From Escherichia coli (GTDB lineage: Bacteria > Pseudomonadota > Gammaproteobacteria > Enterobacterales > Enterobacteriaceae): 64,000 nt of DNA. Positions within the stretch are counted from its first letter, which is position 1. The number at the start of each line of letters is the position of its first letter. The DNA is taken from assembly GCF_011881725.1 (NCBI RefSeq), contig NZ_JAATUR010000014.1, forward strand, positions 1 through 64,000, given 5' to 3'. The position numbers and the translations under genes were made by a program. Positions 49,821 through 58,366 of the stretch are shown piece after piece. The notes beneath the pieces were generated by a model. The model made no database searches, had not been told where the DNA came from, and saw only the letters and a program-made list of their open reading frames with translations.

Positions 49821-50605
49821 GCCTGCACCTCCTGCGCCAACTGCCAGAGCGCATCAAGGAAATGTGGAACAAAACTGCCTGGTCCTTCACTTCTGGCAAC
49901 AGCACGTTCTCCCGCTTGTTTCACCCAGTGGCAAGCTGAGGCGACATTTTCCAGCGTATCGCCCGGTAATGCACAACTGGCAGCGACGACTGCCGATAAT
50001 GCGCAACCAGTTCCTACCACTTTAGTCATTAACGGATCGCCACCGTGAATACTAACAATGCGATGTCCATCGGTAACATAATCCACCTCGCCAGTGACCA
50101 CGACAACTGCGCCTGTTTCATTTGACAGTGTTTGTGCGGCGGGTAATGCATTTGCTGCGGCGTCAGTGGTATCTACACCACGACCACCATTTGCAACGCC
50201 AGCTAATGACATGATTTCCGAAGCATTACCGCGGATGGCGGTTGGCTTATGAGACAGGAGTTCCAGACAAAAACGGCGGCGATAATCGAGTGCGCCAACC
50301 GCGACCGGATCCAGCGTCCAGGGCGTATGCGAGCGTATTGCCTGCTCAACGGCAGCACACATCGCTTGCGCGCGTGACTGCGTCAGCGTGCCGACGTTAA
50401 TCAGCAAGGCACTGGCGATTGCCGCAAATTGACAGGCCTCTTCCGCTTCGATAACCATCGCTGGCGATGCGCCAAGCGCCAGTAACGTATTCGCGGTGAA
50501 AGTTTGCACTACATCGTTGGTCATGCAATGCACAAGGGGAGAGTGTTGGTGAAAAAGGTGTAAAGCGTGCGCAGATTGCGCGGAACTCAGCAGGTCGACT
50601 TGCAT
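49817..50605 (-). CDS. thiM: Hydroxyethylthiazole kinase ThiM
   Basis: Salvages the thiazole moiety of thiamine by phosphorylating 4-methyl-5-hydroxyethylthiazole. The 262-residue protein has [28 protein letters not shown] near the N-terminus and [15 protein letters not shown] with the catalytic Cys in the C-terminal half. It follows a TPP riboswitch that controls its translation. It overlaps thiD by four bases. Confidence 0.97.
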   Translation of the reverse strand: MQVDLLSSAQSAHALHLFHQHSPLVHCMTNDVVQTFTANTLLALGASPAMVIEAEEACQFAAIASALLINVGTLTQSRAQAMCAAVEQAIRSHTPWTLDPVAVGALDYRRRFCLELLSHKPTAIRGNASEIMSLAGVANGGRGVDTTDAAANALPAAQTLSNETGAVVVVTGEVDYVTDGHRIVSIHGGDPLMTKVVGTGCALSAVVAASCALPGDTLENVASACHWVKQAGERAVARSEGPGSFVPHFLDALWQLAQEVQA

Positions 50606-50651
50606 AGTTTGCTCCTGCCATAACGTGAAGAAGCAATGACCTGGTGGTCGG

Positions 50652-50731
50652 TGACTTCCCTACGCTGGCATTATCCAGATCAGGTGGTACGGGTATTTCT
50701 CAGCCTTCACGCAGAAGGGCACCCCGAGTCG
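50652..50731 (-). promoter_or_regulatory. TPP riboswitch (THI box) of thiMD
   Basis: Read on the minus strand the region has the conserved CTGAGAAATACCC and ACCTGATCTGGATAATGCCA of the TPP aptamer, with GGGGTGCCC upstream and AGGGAAG closing the outer stem. It lies about 50 bases before thiM. The E. coli thiM riboswitch works mainly by sequestering the ribosome site when TPP is bound. Confidence 0.96.
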
Positions 50732-50827
50732 TTTGGTTGCGATAATGAATCGCAATATAGGATGTTAATGTCGAGAGCGCGTGTTGTAAACGAGGAAAAA
50801 CGTCAGTATTACAACAACGTTGCGAAA

Positions 50828-51100
50828 CTATTTTATATACGAATCCAGCACCTTCAGAACAACATCCAGGTCTTCTTCACGCTTTAGTTCATCGCCCTGA
50901 TGAACAATGTGTTCCGTCAGATGACCTTTAATCACTTCCCGCATCAGACCGTTTACTGCCCCACGGATGGCGGCAATCTGTTGTAAAACGGCAGCGCATT
51001 CGTGCGGCTCGTCGAGCATTTTCTTGAGCGCCACGACCTGCCCCTGAATCTTACTGGCGCGCGCTTTCAGTTTTTGTTTATCGCGAATGGTATGAGACAT
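50828..51100 (-). CDS. rcnR: Nickel/cobalt-responsive repressor RcnR
   Basis: A 90-residue member of the CsoR/RcnR family of four-helix regulators. The metal ligands of E. coli RcnR are all present at His3, Cys35, His60 and His64 (MSHT, EPHEC, KGHLTEH). Without metal it binds the G-tract operators and represses rcnAB; nickel or cobalt releases it. It is divergent from rcnA across 120 bases with two operators between. Confidence 0.97.
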
Positions 51101-51148
51101 GGCAATACCTGGTTAACAAGATAATGAAAAATCATAGCACTATTATTC

Positions 51149-51183
51149 TACTGGGGGGTAGTATAATGTACTGGGGGGGAGTA
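51149..51183. promoter_or_regulatory. RcnR operators and rcnA promoter
   Basis: Two G-tract sites, TACTGGGGGGTAGTA at 51149-51163 and TACTGGGGGGGAGTA at 51169-51183, match the known RcnR recognition element (TACT, G6, then AGTA). A perfect -10 TATAAT at 51162-51167 lies between and partly inside them, so bound RcnR would block RNA polymerase at the rcnA promoter. Confidence 0.94.
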
Positions 51184-51220
51184 GAATCAGGACGCCGATT
51201 TAAAACTAAGAATTATTATC

Positions 51221-52042
51221 ATGACCGAATTCACCACTCTTCTTCAGCAAGGAAACGCCTGGTTTTTCATCCCCAGCGCCATCTTACTTGGTGCACTTCA
51301 TGGCCTGGAACCTGGACACTCAAAAACGATGATGGCAGCGTTTATCATCGCCATTAAAGGCACTGTTAAACAGGCGGTGATGCTTGGACTGGCTGCAACC
51401 ATTTCGCATACTGCGGTGGTCTGGTTGATTGCCTTTGGCGGGATGGTGATCAGCAAACGCTTTACTGCGCAATCAGCAGAACCGTGGCTTCAGCTGATTT
51501 CCGCGGTGATCATTATTGGCACCGCTTTCTGGATGTTCTGGCGTACCTGGCGCGGAGAACGCAACTGGCTGGAGAATATGCACGGGCATGATCATGAACA
51601 TCATCATGATCATGAACATCATCACGACCACGAACATCATCACCATCACGAGCATGGCGAGTATCAGGATGCCCATGCACGAGCCCATGCCAATGACATT
51701 AAACGTCGTTTCGATGGCAGAGAAGTGACCAACTGGCAAATATTGCTATTTGGCTTAACCGGTGGCCTTATCCCCTGCCCTGCAGCGATCACCGTACTGT
51801 TGATTTGTATTCAATTAAAAGCCCTGACTCTGGGGGCAACTCTGGTCGTCAGCTTCAGTATTGGCCTGGCGTTAACGCTGGTCACTGTAGGCGTTGGCGC
51901 AGCAATCAGCGTTCAGCAGGTCGCAAAACGCTGGAGCGGATTTAACACTCTCGCTAAACGCGCCCCCTATTTTTCCAGTCTGTTGATTGGCCTCGTTGGT
52001 GTGTATATGGGAGTGCATGGCTTTATGGGGATAATGCAATAA
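51221..52042 (+). CDS. rcnA: Nickel/cobalt efflux protein RcnA
   Basis: Inner membrane exporter of Ni and Co, NicO family, 273 residues with six or seven spans. LGALHGLEPGHSKTMMAAF near the N-terminus is the family's first metal motif, and GLTGGLIPCPAAITVLL is the second. Between spans is a cytoplasmic loop extremely rich in His (HDHEHHHDHEHHHDHEHHHH, residues about 125-147). Length variation in this loop between strains is expected because the DNA is a tandem CATCATGA-type repeat. Controlled by RcnR. Confidence 0.96.
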   Translation: MTEFTTLLQQGNAWFFIPSAILLGALHGLEPGHSKTMMAAFIIAIKGTVKQAVMLGLAATISHTAVVWLIAFGGMVISKRFTAQSAEPWLQLISAVIIIGTAFWMFWRTWRGERNWLENMHGHDHEHHHDHEHHHDHEHHHHHEHGEYQDAHARAHANDIKRRFDGREVTNWQILLFGLTGGLIPCPAAITVLLICIQLKALTLGATLVVSFSIGLALTLVTVGVGAAISVQQVAKRWSGFNTLAKRAPYFSSLLIGLVGVYMGVHGFMGIMQ

Positions 52043-52260
52043 TCTCATTCTCCTGGATTGCATGTGACCTTCAGCCCAGGATGATTCTTAAATCAACTAT
52101 TTCCACTGACTCTCTGCTCGCTTAGGATGCTTTTAGGGCATCCTTTCATTTACACTTTTTACGAAATAAGGGGATCACTAACAAAATATCGCTTGTCAGT
52201 TATATTGTATGACAGGAAAGATATCCGACTGATTTTACAGATCCCCAAAGTGGAGAGTAT

Positions 52261-52599
52261 ATGACCATTAAAAATAAGATGTTGCTGGGTGCGCTATTGC
52301 TGGTTACCAGTGCCGCCTGGGCCGCACCAGCCACCGCGGGTTCAACCAATGCCTCGGGAATTTCTAAGTATGAGTTAAGCAGTTTCATTGCTGACTTCAA
52401 ACATTTTAAACCAGGTGACACCGTCCCAGAGTTGTACCGCACCGATGAGTACAACATTAAGCAGTGGCAGTTACGTAACCTGCCTGCGCCTGATGTCGGG
52501 ACGCACTGGACCTATATGGGTGGCGCATATGTGTTGATCAACGACACTGACGGTAAAATTATTAAAGCCTACGACGGTGAGATTTTTTATCATCGCTAA
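52261..52599 (+). CDS. rcnB: Periplasmic nickel/cobalt homeostasis protein RcnB
   Basis: A 112-residue periplasmic protein of the RcnB/YohN family with a signal peptide (MLLGALLLVTSAAWAAPATA). The mature domain contains DFKHFKPGDTVPELYRTDEYNIKQWQLRNLPAPDVGTHWTYMGGAYVLIN, the common RcnB pattern. It works with RcnA to tune Ni/Co efflux. It lies 218 bases after rcnA; known transcription links both genes through RcnR. Confidence 0.95.
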   Translation: MTIKNKMLLGALLLVTSAAWAAPATAGSTNASGISKYELSSFIADFKHFKPGDTVPELYRTDEYNIKQWQLRNLPAPDVGTHWTYMGGAYVLINDTDGKIIKAYDGEIFYHR

Positions 52600-52624
52600 A
52601 AAAAGCCCCCTCATCATGAGGGGG
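52598..52624 (-). terminator. Terminator of the yeh fimbrial operon (and rcnB 3' end)
   Basis: CCCCCTCA-TCA-TGAGGGGG forms a strong stem. On the minus strand it is followed by a run of seven T, so it should end the yehDCBA transcript; on the plus strand it may slow decay of rcnB mRNA. It starts at the rcnB stop codon. Confidence 0.88.
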
Positions 52625-52680
52625 AAATACAGACACCTTGTTATTTTTTATTATTAGCCACTTGCTCGTCTTACCTGTTA

Positions 52681-53715
52681 TTAGTCGTATTTAACGTTGA
52701 TTAAGGCAGTAGCCTCCAGATCGCCAGGTTTAATTTTATTTGCATCGTAGACATAATAACTGGCAGTCACCGGAATTGAGATCGTAGCATCCGTAATTTT
52801 CGACTTCGCCACAATTTCTTTCAAATTAGTGTATCCTTTACTGCTATCACTGATATTTAAAAGAGTTACGGGCGAACCATTACTTTCCAGAACGAATCCT
52901 ACACCATTATCGTCTGAACCTTTCAGGATCGTATTGCTGTTAGCTAATAGATCAGAGCTTGATAGATACACTTGCATTTTTCGTGATGTTTGATTCTGTT
53001 GACCTAATAAATTTTTACAGCGCAGAACAATATCTCCAGTATTGCTGTTCATAGTTGTTTTATTACCAGTTACAGGTAATTGTGAAACAGAAATACTCTT
53101 TAAAGTAATTAATAAATCATCGGGTTTACATGTCGTTGTTATCGGGTTGTATGACAATGCCAGATTGAATGAATACACACCTGCGTTTTGCGCAAGTGCA
53201 TTTCTGTAGCTATTCACACACGCATCCCACGACTTTCCACCGAATAAACACAGTATAAATTGCACTGCTGCATTTCCACGTGTTGTTGATGAAGCACTGG
53301 ATAATGTCGCGACGCCATTAATCATTACTGAACCACCTCCCCCCGCAGAAACACTCACTTTTGCATTACTGGCCGCAGGTGTCACCGTTACCGTATAACC
53401 ACTGGTGAAACTGGTTTGGTTATTTGACAATGAGATGTCGTTTTTATTTTTCCATTCAAAATGTAAATTTAATTTAATAGTGTCGTTATAAAGCCCAACA
53501 ATAACATCCGACGGACTCATCGGGGTGATAATATTCGCACTCACGCATGACGAATCATTAAAGTTATGCTCATATGTCGCCGTTTGTGTTTGAGTAAGTG
53601 CAAAATCCCCCTGAACAACCAAATTATGCTGCACTGATAACTCTCCATAACATGCCGCATAGCTCACAGGCATAACCATCATCATTAATATAAATAACAT
53701 TATGCGATTTTTCAT
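52681..53715 (-). CDS. yehA: Predicted fimbrial adhesin YehA
   Basis: A 344-residue exported protein with signal peptide (MLFILMMMVMPVSYA), the last gene of the yehDCBA chaperone-usher operon and thus probably the tip adhesin. The N-terminal two thirds would bind a receptor. The C-terminal part resembles a pilin domain, with a Cys pair (TCKPDD to VLRCKN) and the end TALINVKYD, the usual donor-strand region. Receptor is unknown. Poorly expressed in K-12 in the laboratory. Confidence 0.9.
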   Translation of the reverse strand: MKNRIMLFILMMMVMPVSYAACYGELSVQHNLVVQGDFALTQTQTATYEHNFNDSSCVSANIITPMSPSDVIVGLYNDTIKLNLHFEWKNKNDISLSNNQTSFTSGYTVTVTPAASNAKVSVSAGGGGSVMINGVATLSSASSTTRGNAAVQFILCLFGGKSWDACVNSYRNALAQNAGVYSFNLALSYNPITTTCKPDDLLITLKSISVSQLPVTGNKTTMNSNTGDIVLRCKNLLGQQNQTSRKMQVYLSSSDLLANSNTILKGSDDNGVGFVLESNGSPVTLLNISDSSKGYTNLKEIVAKSKITDATISIPVTASYYVYDANKIKPGDLEATALINVKYD

Positions 53716-53730
53716 AGAATCACCTGAGTA

Positions 53731-56211
53731 TTACTGGCAAATATAACTTCTACTTTCATCAATTTCTTTATCGAAGGTTATTATGCATGAAAGCCCTTGT
53801 TGCTTATCAATTGCCACATTAACCGATGGTGGTACTTCATTGGCGCGAATAAATAACTGGCTTCCCTGACCGACAACGCCAATATTACGACCATGGTTAT
53901 CATTCACTTCATAACCAAACGTTAATGATTGCCCATCCGCTCTTAACGCTTTTATAAACCAGGGCTTGCGCTGATCGGTATCAAAATTAACCAGTACGAC
54001 AGCGCCGCGATAAGGAGCGGCAATTTTCCGATTTCCGCGTAATTCTGTTTCGCTATCGCTTTGCGACACATCCAGCATCAGGTGATTTTCCCGATAAGGC
54101 GTTATTCCGTCGTATACCACCACACCATTACGGTTTGTTGTGCGATATTTTTGCCCATTGACATAAGCATCTTTAACCCCTGGTGCATGCATCACAGCAA
54201 ACGTTTCAGAAAGACGGTTCGCCAGATTAACGCCCCCCGACCAGGCGACAATGCCCCCTGAAACACTGGCTCCGACCTGTCGATAATTACTCGACTGACT
54301 ATAACTGCCATTCACTGTCGAAACCGGCGTGTTCCAGGTCAAATTTCCGCCAGCTGTCGTTTCATTCCCCTGATGCTGATGGCTCAGATTAATACCATAG
54401 TTAAACTGATCGCGGCTCCCAGCAGTTCCCGATAATCCCGTATTGTTTGAGGCAAAACCCTGATCATCAAACGTCGTTGAGTTAGACATATATATTTGCC
54501 GACGAGGTGTCGTAACGTCATCCCCCCAATCAAAGGGAATCGATATAAAAATATTAAAACGCTTCTCTTCATGATGATTCTCGTCATACGCCTGGCTTGC
54601 GGCGAGGGTATAGCTTAGACGTCGCAGGTTATTGGAATAACTCAACTGATAATCTTTACTACTGCCGCTACGCCCCCAGTAGTTTCTCCATAATGTACTT
54701 AAGGACACAGAACCCCAGCCTTCTGGCAATGACTGGCTCATATTGGCAGAGAAACTATTTTTACGACCAAAATCGTTCTGGTAATAATCGGCAATGTCAT
54801 AGACATCGTTTTCATCACGGCGATAATTATCTTTATTGTTTGCCCAAACGTGATCGTTAAACGTCCGGTAATCACGTGACGAATAACGCCAGGCCGCCAG
54901 ACCAAAACGCGTCGACGTTTGGCTCAAAAATTTGTTGTAGGCAATTTGATAACTTTGCCCGTCAAACACATCACCGTTATCTTGCTTACTATGCGACTTC
55001 GTAGCATCGATGGAAATTGCACCAATGCGTGTATTCCAGCCAGTCCCCAAAGTGAACGCGTAATAATTATTCGCGACCATCGAACCGCCATACAGTGTCA
55101 ATAAGTTATTAAAACCATACTGATAACCCGCCTGGACAAAATCACTTTGTTTGCTCGCCCCTTCGATATGGCTACGACCCGCCGCAAAATCATATTTCGA
55201 CACACCGGGTTGCAACATATTCGGCACCGCGGCAAAAGGCACCAGATATGTGGTGACCGAGCCGTCCGCCTCTTTCACGCTGACATCAAGATCCGCTCCA
55301 CCACCGGCCAATTGCAGATCAGTAATCGCAAACGGCCCCGGCGGAACCTCTTTCTGATAAACAACAAAACCGTTCTGTTCAATCGTTACCAGCGCGTTAC
55401 TCTGGGCAATCCCCTGCACCCGTGGAGTAAAATTTTGTTTCGAGTTAGGCAACATTTGCATATCACGAAACAACCGCACACCGTTGAAGCGAACAGAATC
55501 AAAAATATCGCTTGATGTGTACATATCACCCACGCGAAGCGTGCCGAGAAACTGGGCAAATCCACGTTCCAGATACAGGGTATTACTTTTCCACACCCCA
55601 GGATTGTTATCTGTTTTGCTGAAACTGGTATCAGAATGCAGTTGCCATCCCAGTAAATTCAACCCGCTATTAAAACGCACATAAGTACTCTTGCTATTAC
55701 CCGAGGCTTTATAGTCGCTGTAATACTGACTCATATAATAAGAGCTATAAAACGCATTAATACCTCGCTCCCAGTTTTCCGGCGGGACATAGCCCCTTTC
55801 CAGTTCATCCACCCAGGCCTGTGGGACACTAAAATCGAGACGAAAAATTCCGATATCCCAGACATAGCTCCCACCCTGAAGAAGTTGCTCAAATGTTAAA
55901 CATTGCTTGCCACTGGCGAAGTTATCGGTATTGATGCCTAACCGCTTGATAATTTCTCTCGACAAACATGTTTCCTGCGGATTGTCTTTAACGATAACTT
56001 CATATTTACCGCGCCATTGCTTATTGACGTAAATATCGATGTCATACTGACCCGGTAAAGGTTGATTATCATCCAGACGAATATTTGTAACCTGCTGGTC
56101 TTTCATTCCACCTATCATAAAATGGGTATCAAAGGTTTCTTCAGCTGCATAAGTTTCAATGCCGAACAATAACGCGACTATTGCTGTTGCAAGTGGGGTC
56201 AACCTCAACAT
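53731..56211 (-). CDS. yehB: Fimbrial outer membrane usher YehB
   Basis: An 826-residue usher that forms the outer membrane pore for Yeh fimbria assembly. It has a signal peptide, an N-terminal chaperone-binding domain (FDTHFMIGG and YVNKQWRGKYEV, CLSREIIKRLGI), a 24-strand barrel with FTPRVQGIAQSNALVTIEQNG (plug region) and C-terminal domains ending in a Cys pair. I chose MLRLTPLATAIVALLFG at 56211 as start, giving a normal signal peptide; the start five codons earlier is possible. The frame is intact. Confidence 0.94.
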   Translation of the reverse strand: MLRLTPLATAIVALLFGIETYAAEETFDTHFMIGGMKDQQVTNIRLDDNQPLPGQYDIDIYVNKQWRGKYEVIVKDNPQETCLSREIIKRLGINTDNFASGKQCLTFEQLLQGGSYVWDIGIFRLDFSVPQAWVDELERGYVPPENWERGINAFYSSYYMSQYYSDYKASGNSKSTYVRFNSGLNLLGWQLHSDTSFSKTDNNPGVWKSNTLYLERGFAQFLGTLRVGDMYTSSDIFDSVRFNGVRLFRDMQMLPNSKQNFTPRVQGIAQSNALVTIEQNGFVVYQKEVPPGPFAITDLQLAGGGADLDVSVKEADGSVTTYLVPFAAVPNMLQPGVSKYDFAAGRSHIEGASKQSDFVQAGYQYGFNNLLTLYGGSMVANNYYAFTLGTGWNTRIGAISIDATKSHSKQDNGDVFDGQSYQIAYNKFLSQTSTRFGLAAWRYSSRDYRTFNDHVWANNKDNYRRDENDVYDIADYYQNDFGRKNSFSANMSQSLPEGWGSVSLSTLWRNYWGRSGSSKDYQLSYSNNLRRLSYTLAASQAYDENHHEEKRFNIFISIPFDWGDDVTTPRRQIYMSNSTTFDDQGFASNNTGLSGTAGSRDQFNYGINLSHQHQGNETTAGGNLTWNTPVSTVNGSYSQSSNYRQVGASVSGGIVAWSGGVNLANRLSETFAVMHAPGVKDAYVNGQKYRTTNRNGVVVYDGITPYRENHLMLDVSQSDSETELRGNRKIAAPYRGAVVLVNFDTDQRKPWFIKALRADGQSLTFGYEVNDNHGRNIGVVGQGSQLFIRANEVPPSVNVAIDKQQGLSCIITFDKEIDESRSYICQ

Positions 56212-56226
56212 AGGCAGTTCCTGCAA

Positions 56227-56901
56227 TTAAATTTTGTCACTAATATAGTTACCGTGGTCATCAATAATGGTCAGATGCCAGTCATTCGCATTATTACTTT
56301 TGACATTAACACTTTGACTTTCTAAGGGTGCAATCATGATAGTTTCATAATTGACTTTGACATTCTTAGCTTTGATATCCGAAATTGTTACCCAGTTTGC
56401 TGAATCATTTTTTATCGCCAAACCATTGCCACTGCGATTTATGTGTAATTTTTTAAATGTGGCCTTATTAACTGGGGTGATTCCCGACGGTCGGTAAAAT
56501 AATTTAATTCTGTTTTGCATTGCAAACTTCAGTGCATTTTTGCCTTCTTGCTCTGGACTATTTGGTGGAATATCCAGAACATTCAGATAAAAAACGCTCT
56601 CTTTATTAGTGGGCAATTTATTCGGCATAATTTTAATTTTTACTTGCTGTCCGGAATTTGCCCCTATTTTTGCCACTGGTGGCGTTAACATGAAAGGCAC
56701 GTGGATTTTTTCTGGTGGTAGCGACGTATCGCCATCATCAATCCACGCCTGAACCAGCGAAGAACGGTTTCCCTGATTCATCAACTGCACCATTACTTCT
56801 TTATTTTCTGCCGGGTAAATGATACGCGTCCCGTAGATCACAATTCCGGCATGTGCAGGAAGAATCATCGAAGAAATGAGTAAAAGTGATAATCCTCTCA
56901 T
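56227..56901 (-). CDS. yehC: Periplasmic fimbrial chaperone YehC
   Basis: A 224-residue PapD-like chaperone with a signal peptide (LSLLLISSMILPAHA). The immunoglobulin-like domain shows GTRIIYPAENKEVMVQLMNQ (edge strand region), SLVQAWID, and FMLTPPVAKIGANSGQQVKI with FYLNVLDIPP, the standard chaperone signature. It delivers YehD and YehA subunits to YehB. K-12 is annotated with about 15 extra N-terminal residues; here the corresponding upstream frame lacks an ATG, so the shorter start is right. Confidence 0.94.
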   Translation of the reverse strand: MRGLSLLLISSMILPAHAGIVIYGTRIIYPAENKEVMVQLMNQGNRSSLVQAWIDDGDTSLPPEKIHVPFMLTPPVAKIGANSGQQVKIKIMPNKLPTNKESVFYLNVLDIPPNSPEQEGKNALKFAMQNRIKLFYRPSGITPVNKATFKKLHINRSGNGLAIKNDSANWVTISDIKAKNVKVNYETIMIAPLESQSVNVKSNNANDWHLTIIDDHGNYISDKI

Positions 56902-56985
56902 CTTAATGCCTCTAGAGTTAAAAGGCCGCCATGGGGGTAGCGGCCATGTTTATTACCTGAAGAAACTTGCAAATTTATTTAATAA

Positions 56986-57528
56986 TTAATCCTGCGCCAC
57001 ACGCATAACCAGAGAAGATAACACATCACCTGATTGCACTGAGTTATCTGTCAATTTCAGGTATTTCGCTTTAAACGGAATGGCATATTGACCTTCCGCT
57101 GTTTTATAACTCTCGATGTTAAAAGGTGCAGAAACATCCAGGACATCGCTGTTATCACCTAAATAGAGATAGTAACCCACGGTATCGTTGCTACTGGCTA
57201 TCGCCTTATCGTTACCGGTTATTTTATCGTTAGTGATCAACGAGAGTTTTACACCAGCAACTTCTTTCGGACAGCTAATTTTTAACATACTGCTGGTTAC
57301 ACCGACTGCATCATCATAGGTAGAATATTTGGCTTTACCTTCAAAGACAGAGGTTGGTACGGTTGGCATATTAATACTTACTGAATCACCGCCCGCTTCA
57401 AATTTACACGGAGATTCTGCAATATTTCCCTTAATGGTCAATGTTCCGGTATCAACATCTGCAGCTAATACTCCAGCACTCATGAAAAAAGAAGAAAAGA
57501 CAGCGGCAGCAATAATTGAACGTTTCAT
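56986..57528 (-). CDS. yehD: Major fimbrial subunit YehD
   Basis: A 180-residue type 1-like pilin with a signal peptide (AAAVFSSFFMSAGVLAADV) and a mature domain starting DTGTLTIKGNIAESPCKFE. The two Cys (ESPC and KISCP) form the pilin disulphide, and the end VLSSLVMRVAQD provides the C-terminal strand. First gene of the yehDCBA operon (ECNP-like fimbria). The 290 bases upstream are strongly AT-rich, in line with H-NS silencing. Confidence 0.94.
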   Translation of the reverse strand: MKRSIIAAAVFSSFFMSAGVLAADVDTGTLTIKGNIAESPCKFEAGGDSVSINMPTVPTSVFEGKAKYSTYDDAVGVTSSMLKISCPKEVAGVKLSLITNDKITGNDKAIASSNDTVGYYLYLGDNSDVLDVSAPFNIESYKTAEGQYAIPFKAKYLKLTDNSVQSGDVLSSLVMRVAQD

Positions 57529-57752
57529 AATATGTTCCTTAATTTAATTTATTTTTGGTTGTTAAGAGTCTGTATCTCCTGGAAACAAATTTCCCACATC
57601 AAAAAAGTTGCCGCAATGTAAACATATTGTTTTATTGATTTAAAACAAATTAACTATTGCAATATAAATACAACAAATAATTAATGCCATTAAATATTCA
57701 TTACATCAATGAGTTAATATGGATTTTTGCAAATGGTATTTTTAATATCAAT
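57529..57752. promoter_or_regulatory. AT-rich yehD upstream region
   Basis: About 75 percent A+T by eye, with many short A and T tracts and no gene. It must hold the yehD promoter. Such composition is typical of H-NS-bound fimbrial promoters; the binding itself is inference. Confidence 0.5.
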
Positions 57753-57790
57753 AAAAAAAGCTGAAATCATTCATATAAATGATTTCAGCT
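57753..57790 (-). terminator. Intrinsic terminator of yehE
   Basis: GCTGAAATCATT and AATGATTTCAGC form a perfect 12-bp stem. On the minus strand it is followed by seven T. It lies 30 bases after the yehE stop. Confidence 0.9.
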
Positions 57791-57821
57791 TTCTAAATCT
57801 GATTAAAACAAGGTTGCCAAA

Positions 57822-58103
57822 TTAATCGTAGCGATTTAACACGATTCGACGTTTGCTATCGTTACCTGCTACAACCACTTCTGTCGTTACACCTTTGACT
57901 GACGAAGAAATCTGATGTCGGGTATCAACATTATACGTTAACTGACCGCAATGCTGTAGAGGTTGACCATTAACCATAGCCATACCGCATGTTGGGGGAC
58001 TGATCCTGCCATTAATCGCTAATGTGGCAGTCTCTGATGAGAACGCGGGAGACGCCAATCCATAGGCGAGAAAAATAATTCCTGACAGCCAATACTTATT
58101 CAT
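57822..58103 (-). CDS. yehE: Small exported protein YehE
   Basis: A 93-residue protein with a signal peptide (YWLSGIIFLAYGLASPAFS) and a short mature part: TATLAINGRISPPTCGMAMVNGQPLQHCGQLTYNV. The TCG and HCG cysteines may pair. The pattern ATLAINGRISPPTC resembles the first strand of a fimbrial subunit, so YehE could be a shortened pilin-like protein, but the function is unknown. It has its own terminator and stands between yehD and mrp. Confidence 0.88.
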   Translation of the reverse strand: MNKYWLSGIIFLAYGLASPAFSSETATLAINGRISPPTCGMAMVNGQPLQHCGQLTYNVDTRHQISSSVKGVTTEVVVAGNDSKRRIVLNRYD

Positions 58104-58296
58104 TGAACGTTATCCCTGTAGTAAAGGTTATGCCTGGATAGATTCGGTGCATAACAGACTATAGCTGTACATCCACTACACAGCCACGAAGAATGATAAA
58201 GAGGCATTACCTGCACGATCAATCAACTTTGTACAGTTTCGGACGAAAGTCCACAGAATATTCGCAGCATTAAAAAAGTGCTCATTAAAGCTGCAA

Positions 58297-58338
58297 AATT
58301 AAATACACCGCATCAATAATAACATTGCTGCGGTGTAT
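58297..58338 (-). terminator. Probable terminator of mrp
   Basis: ATACACCGCA and TGCGGTGTAT form a perfect 10-bp stem with a 16-base loop; on the minus strand an AT-rich tail (TTTAATTTTGC) follows. It lies 29 bases past the mrp stop. Confidence 0.7.
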
Positions 58339-58366
58339 GAAGTGTAACCAGAAAAATTAATACGCG

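Noticed and set aside
51580..51670. Possible CRISPR-like or minisatellite array
   Set aside because: The repeat is a short His-codon tandem inside rcnA with no spacers; it encodes the known metal-binding loop.
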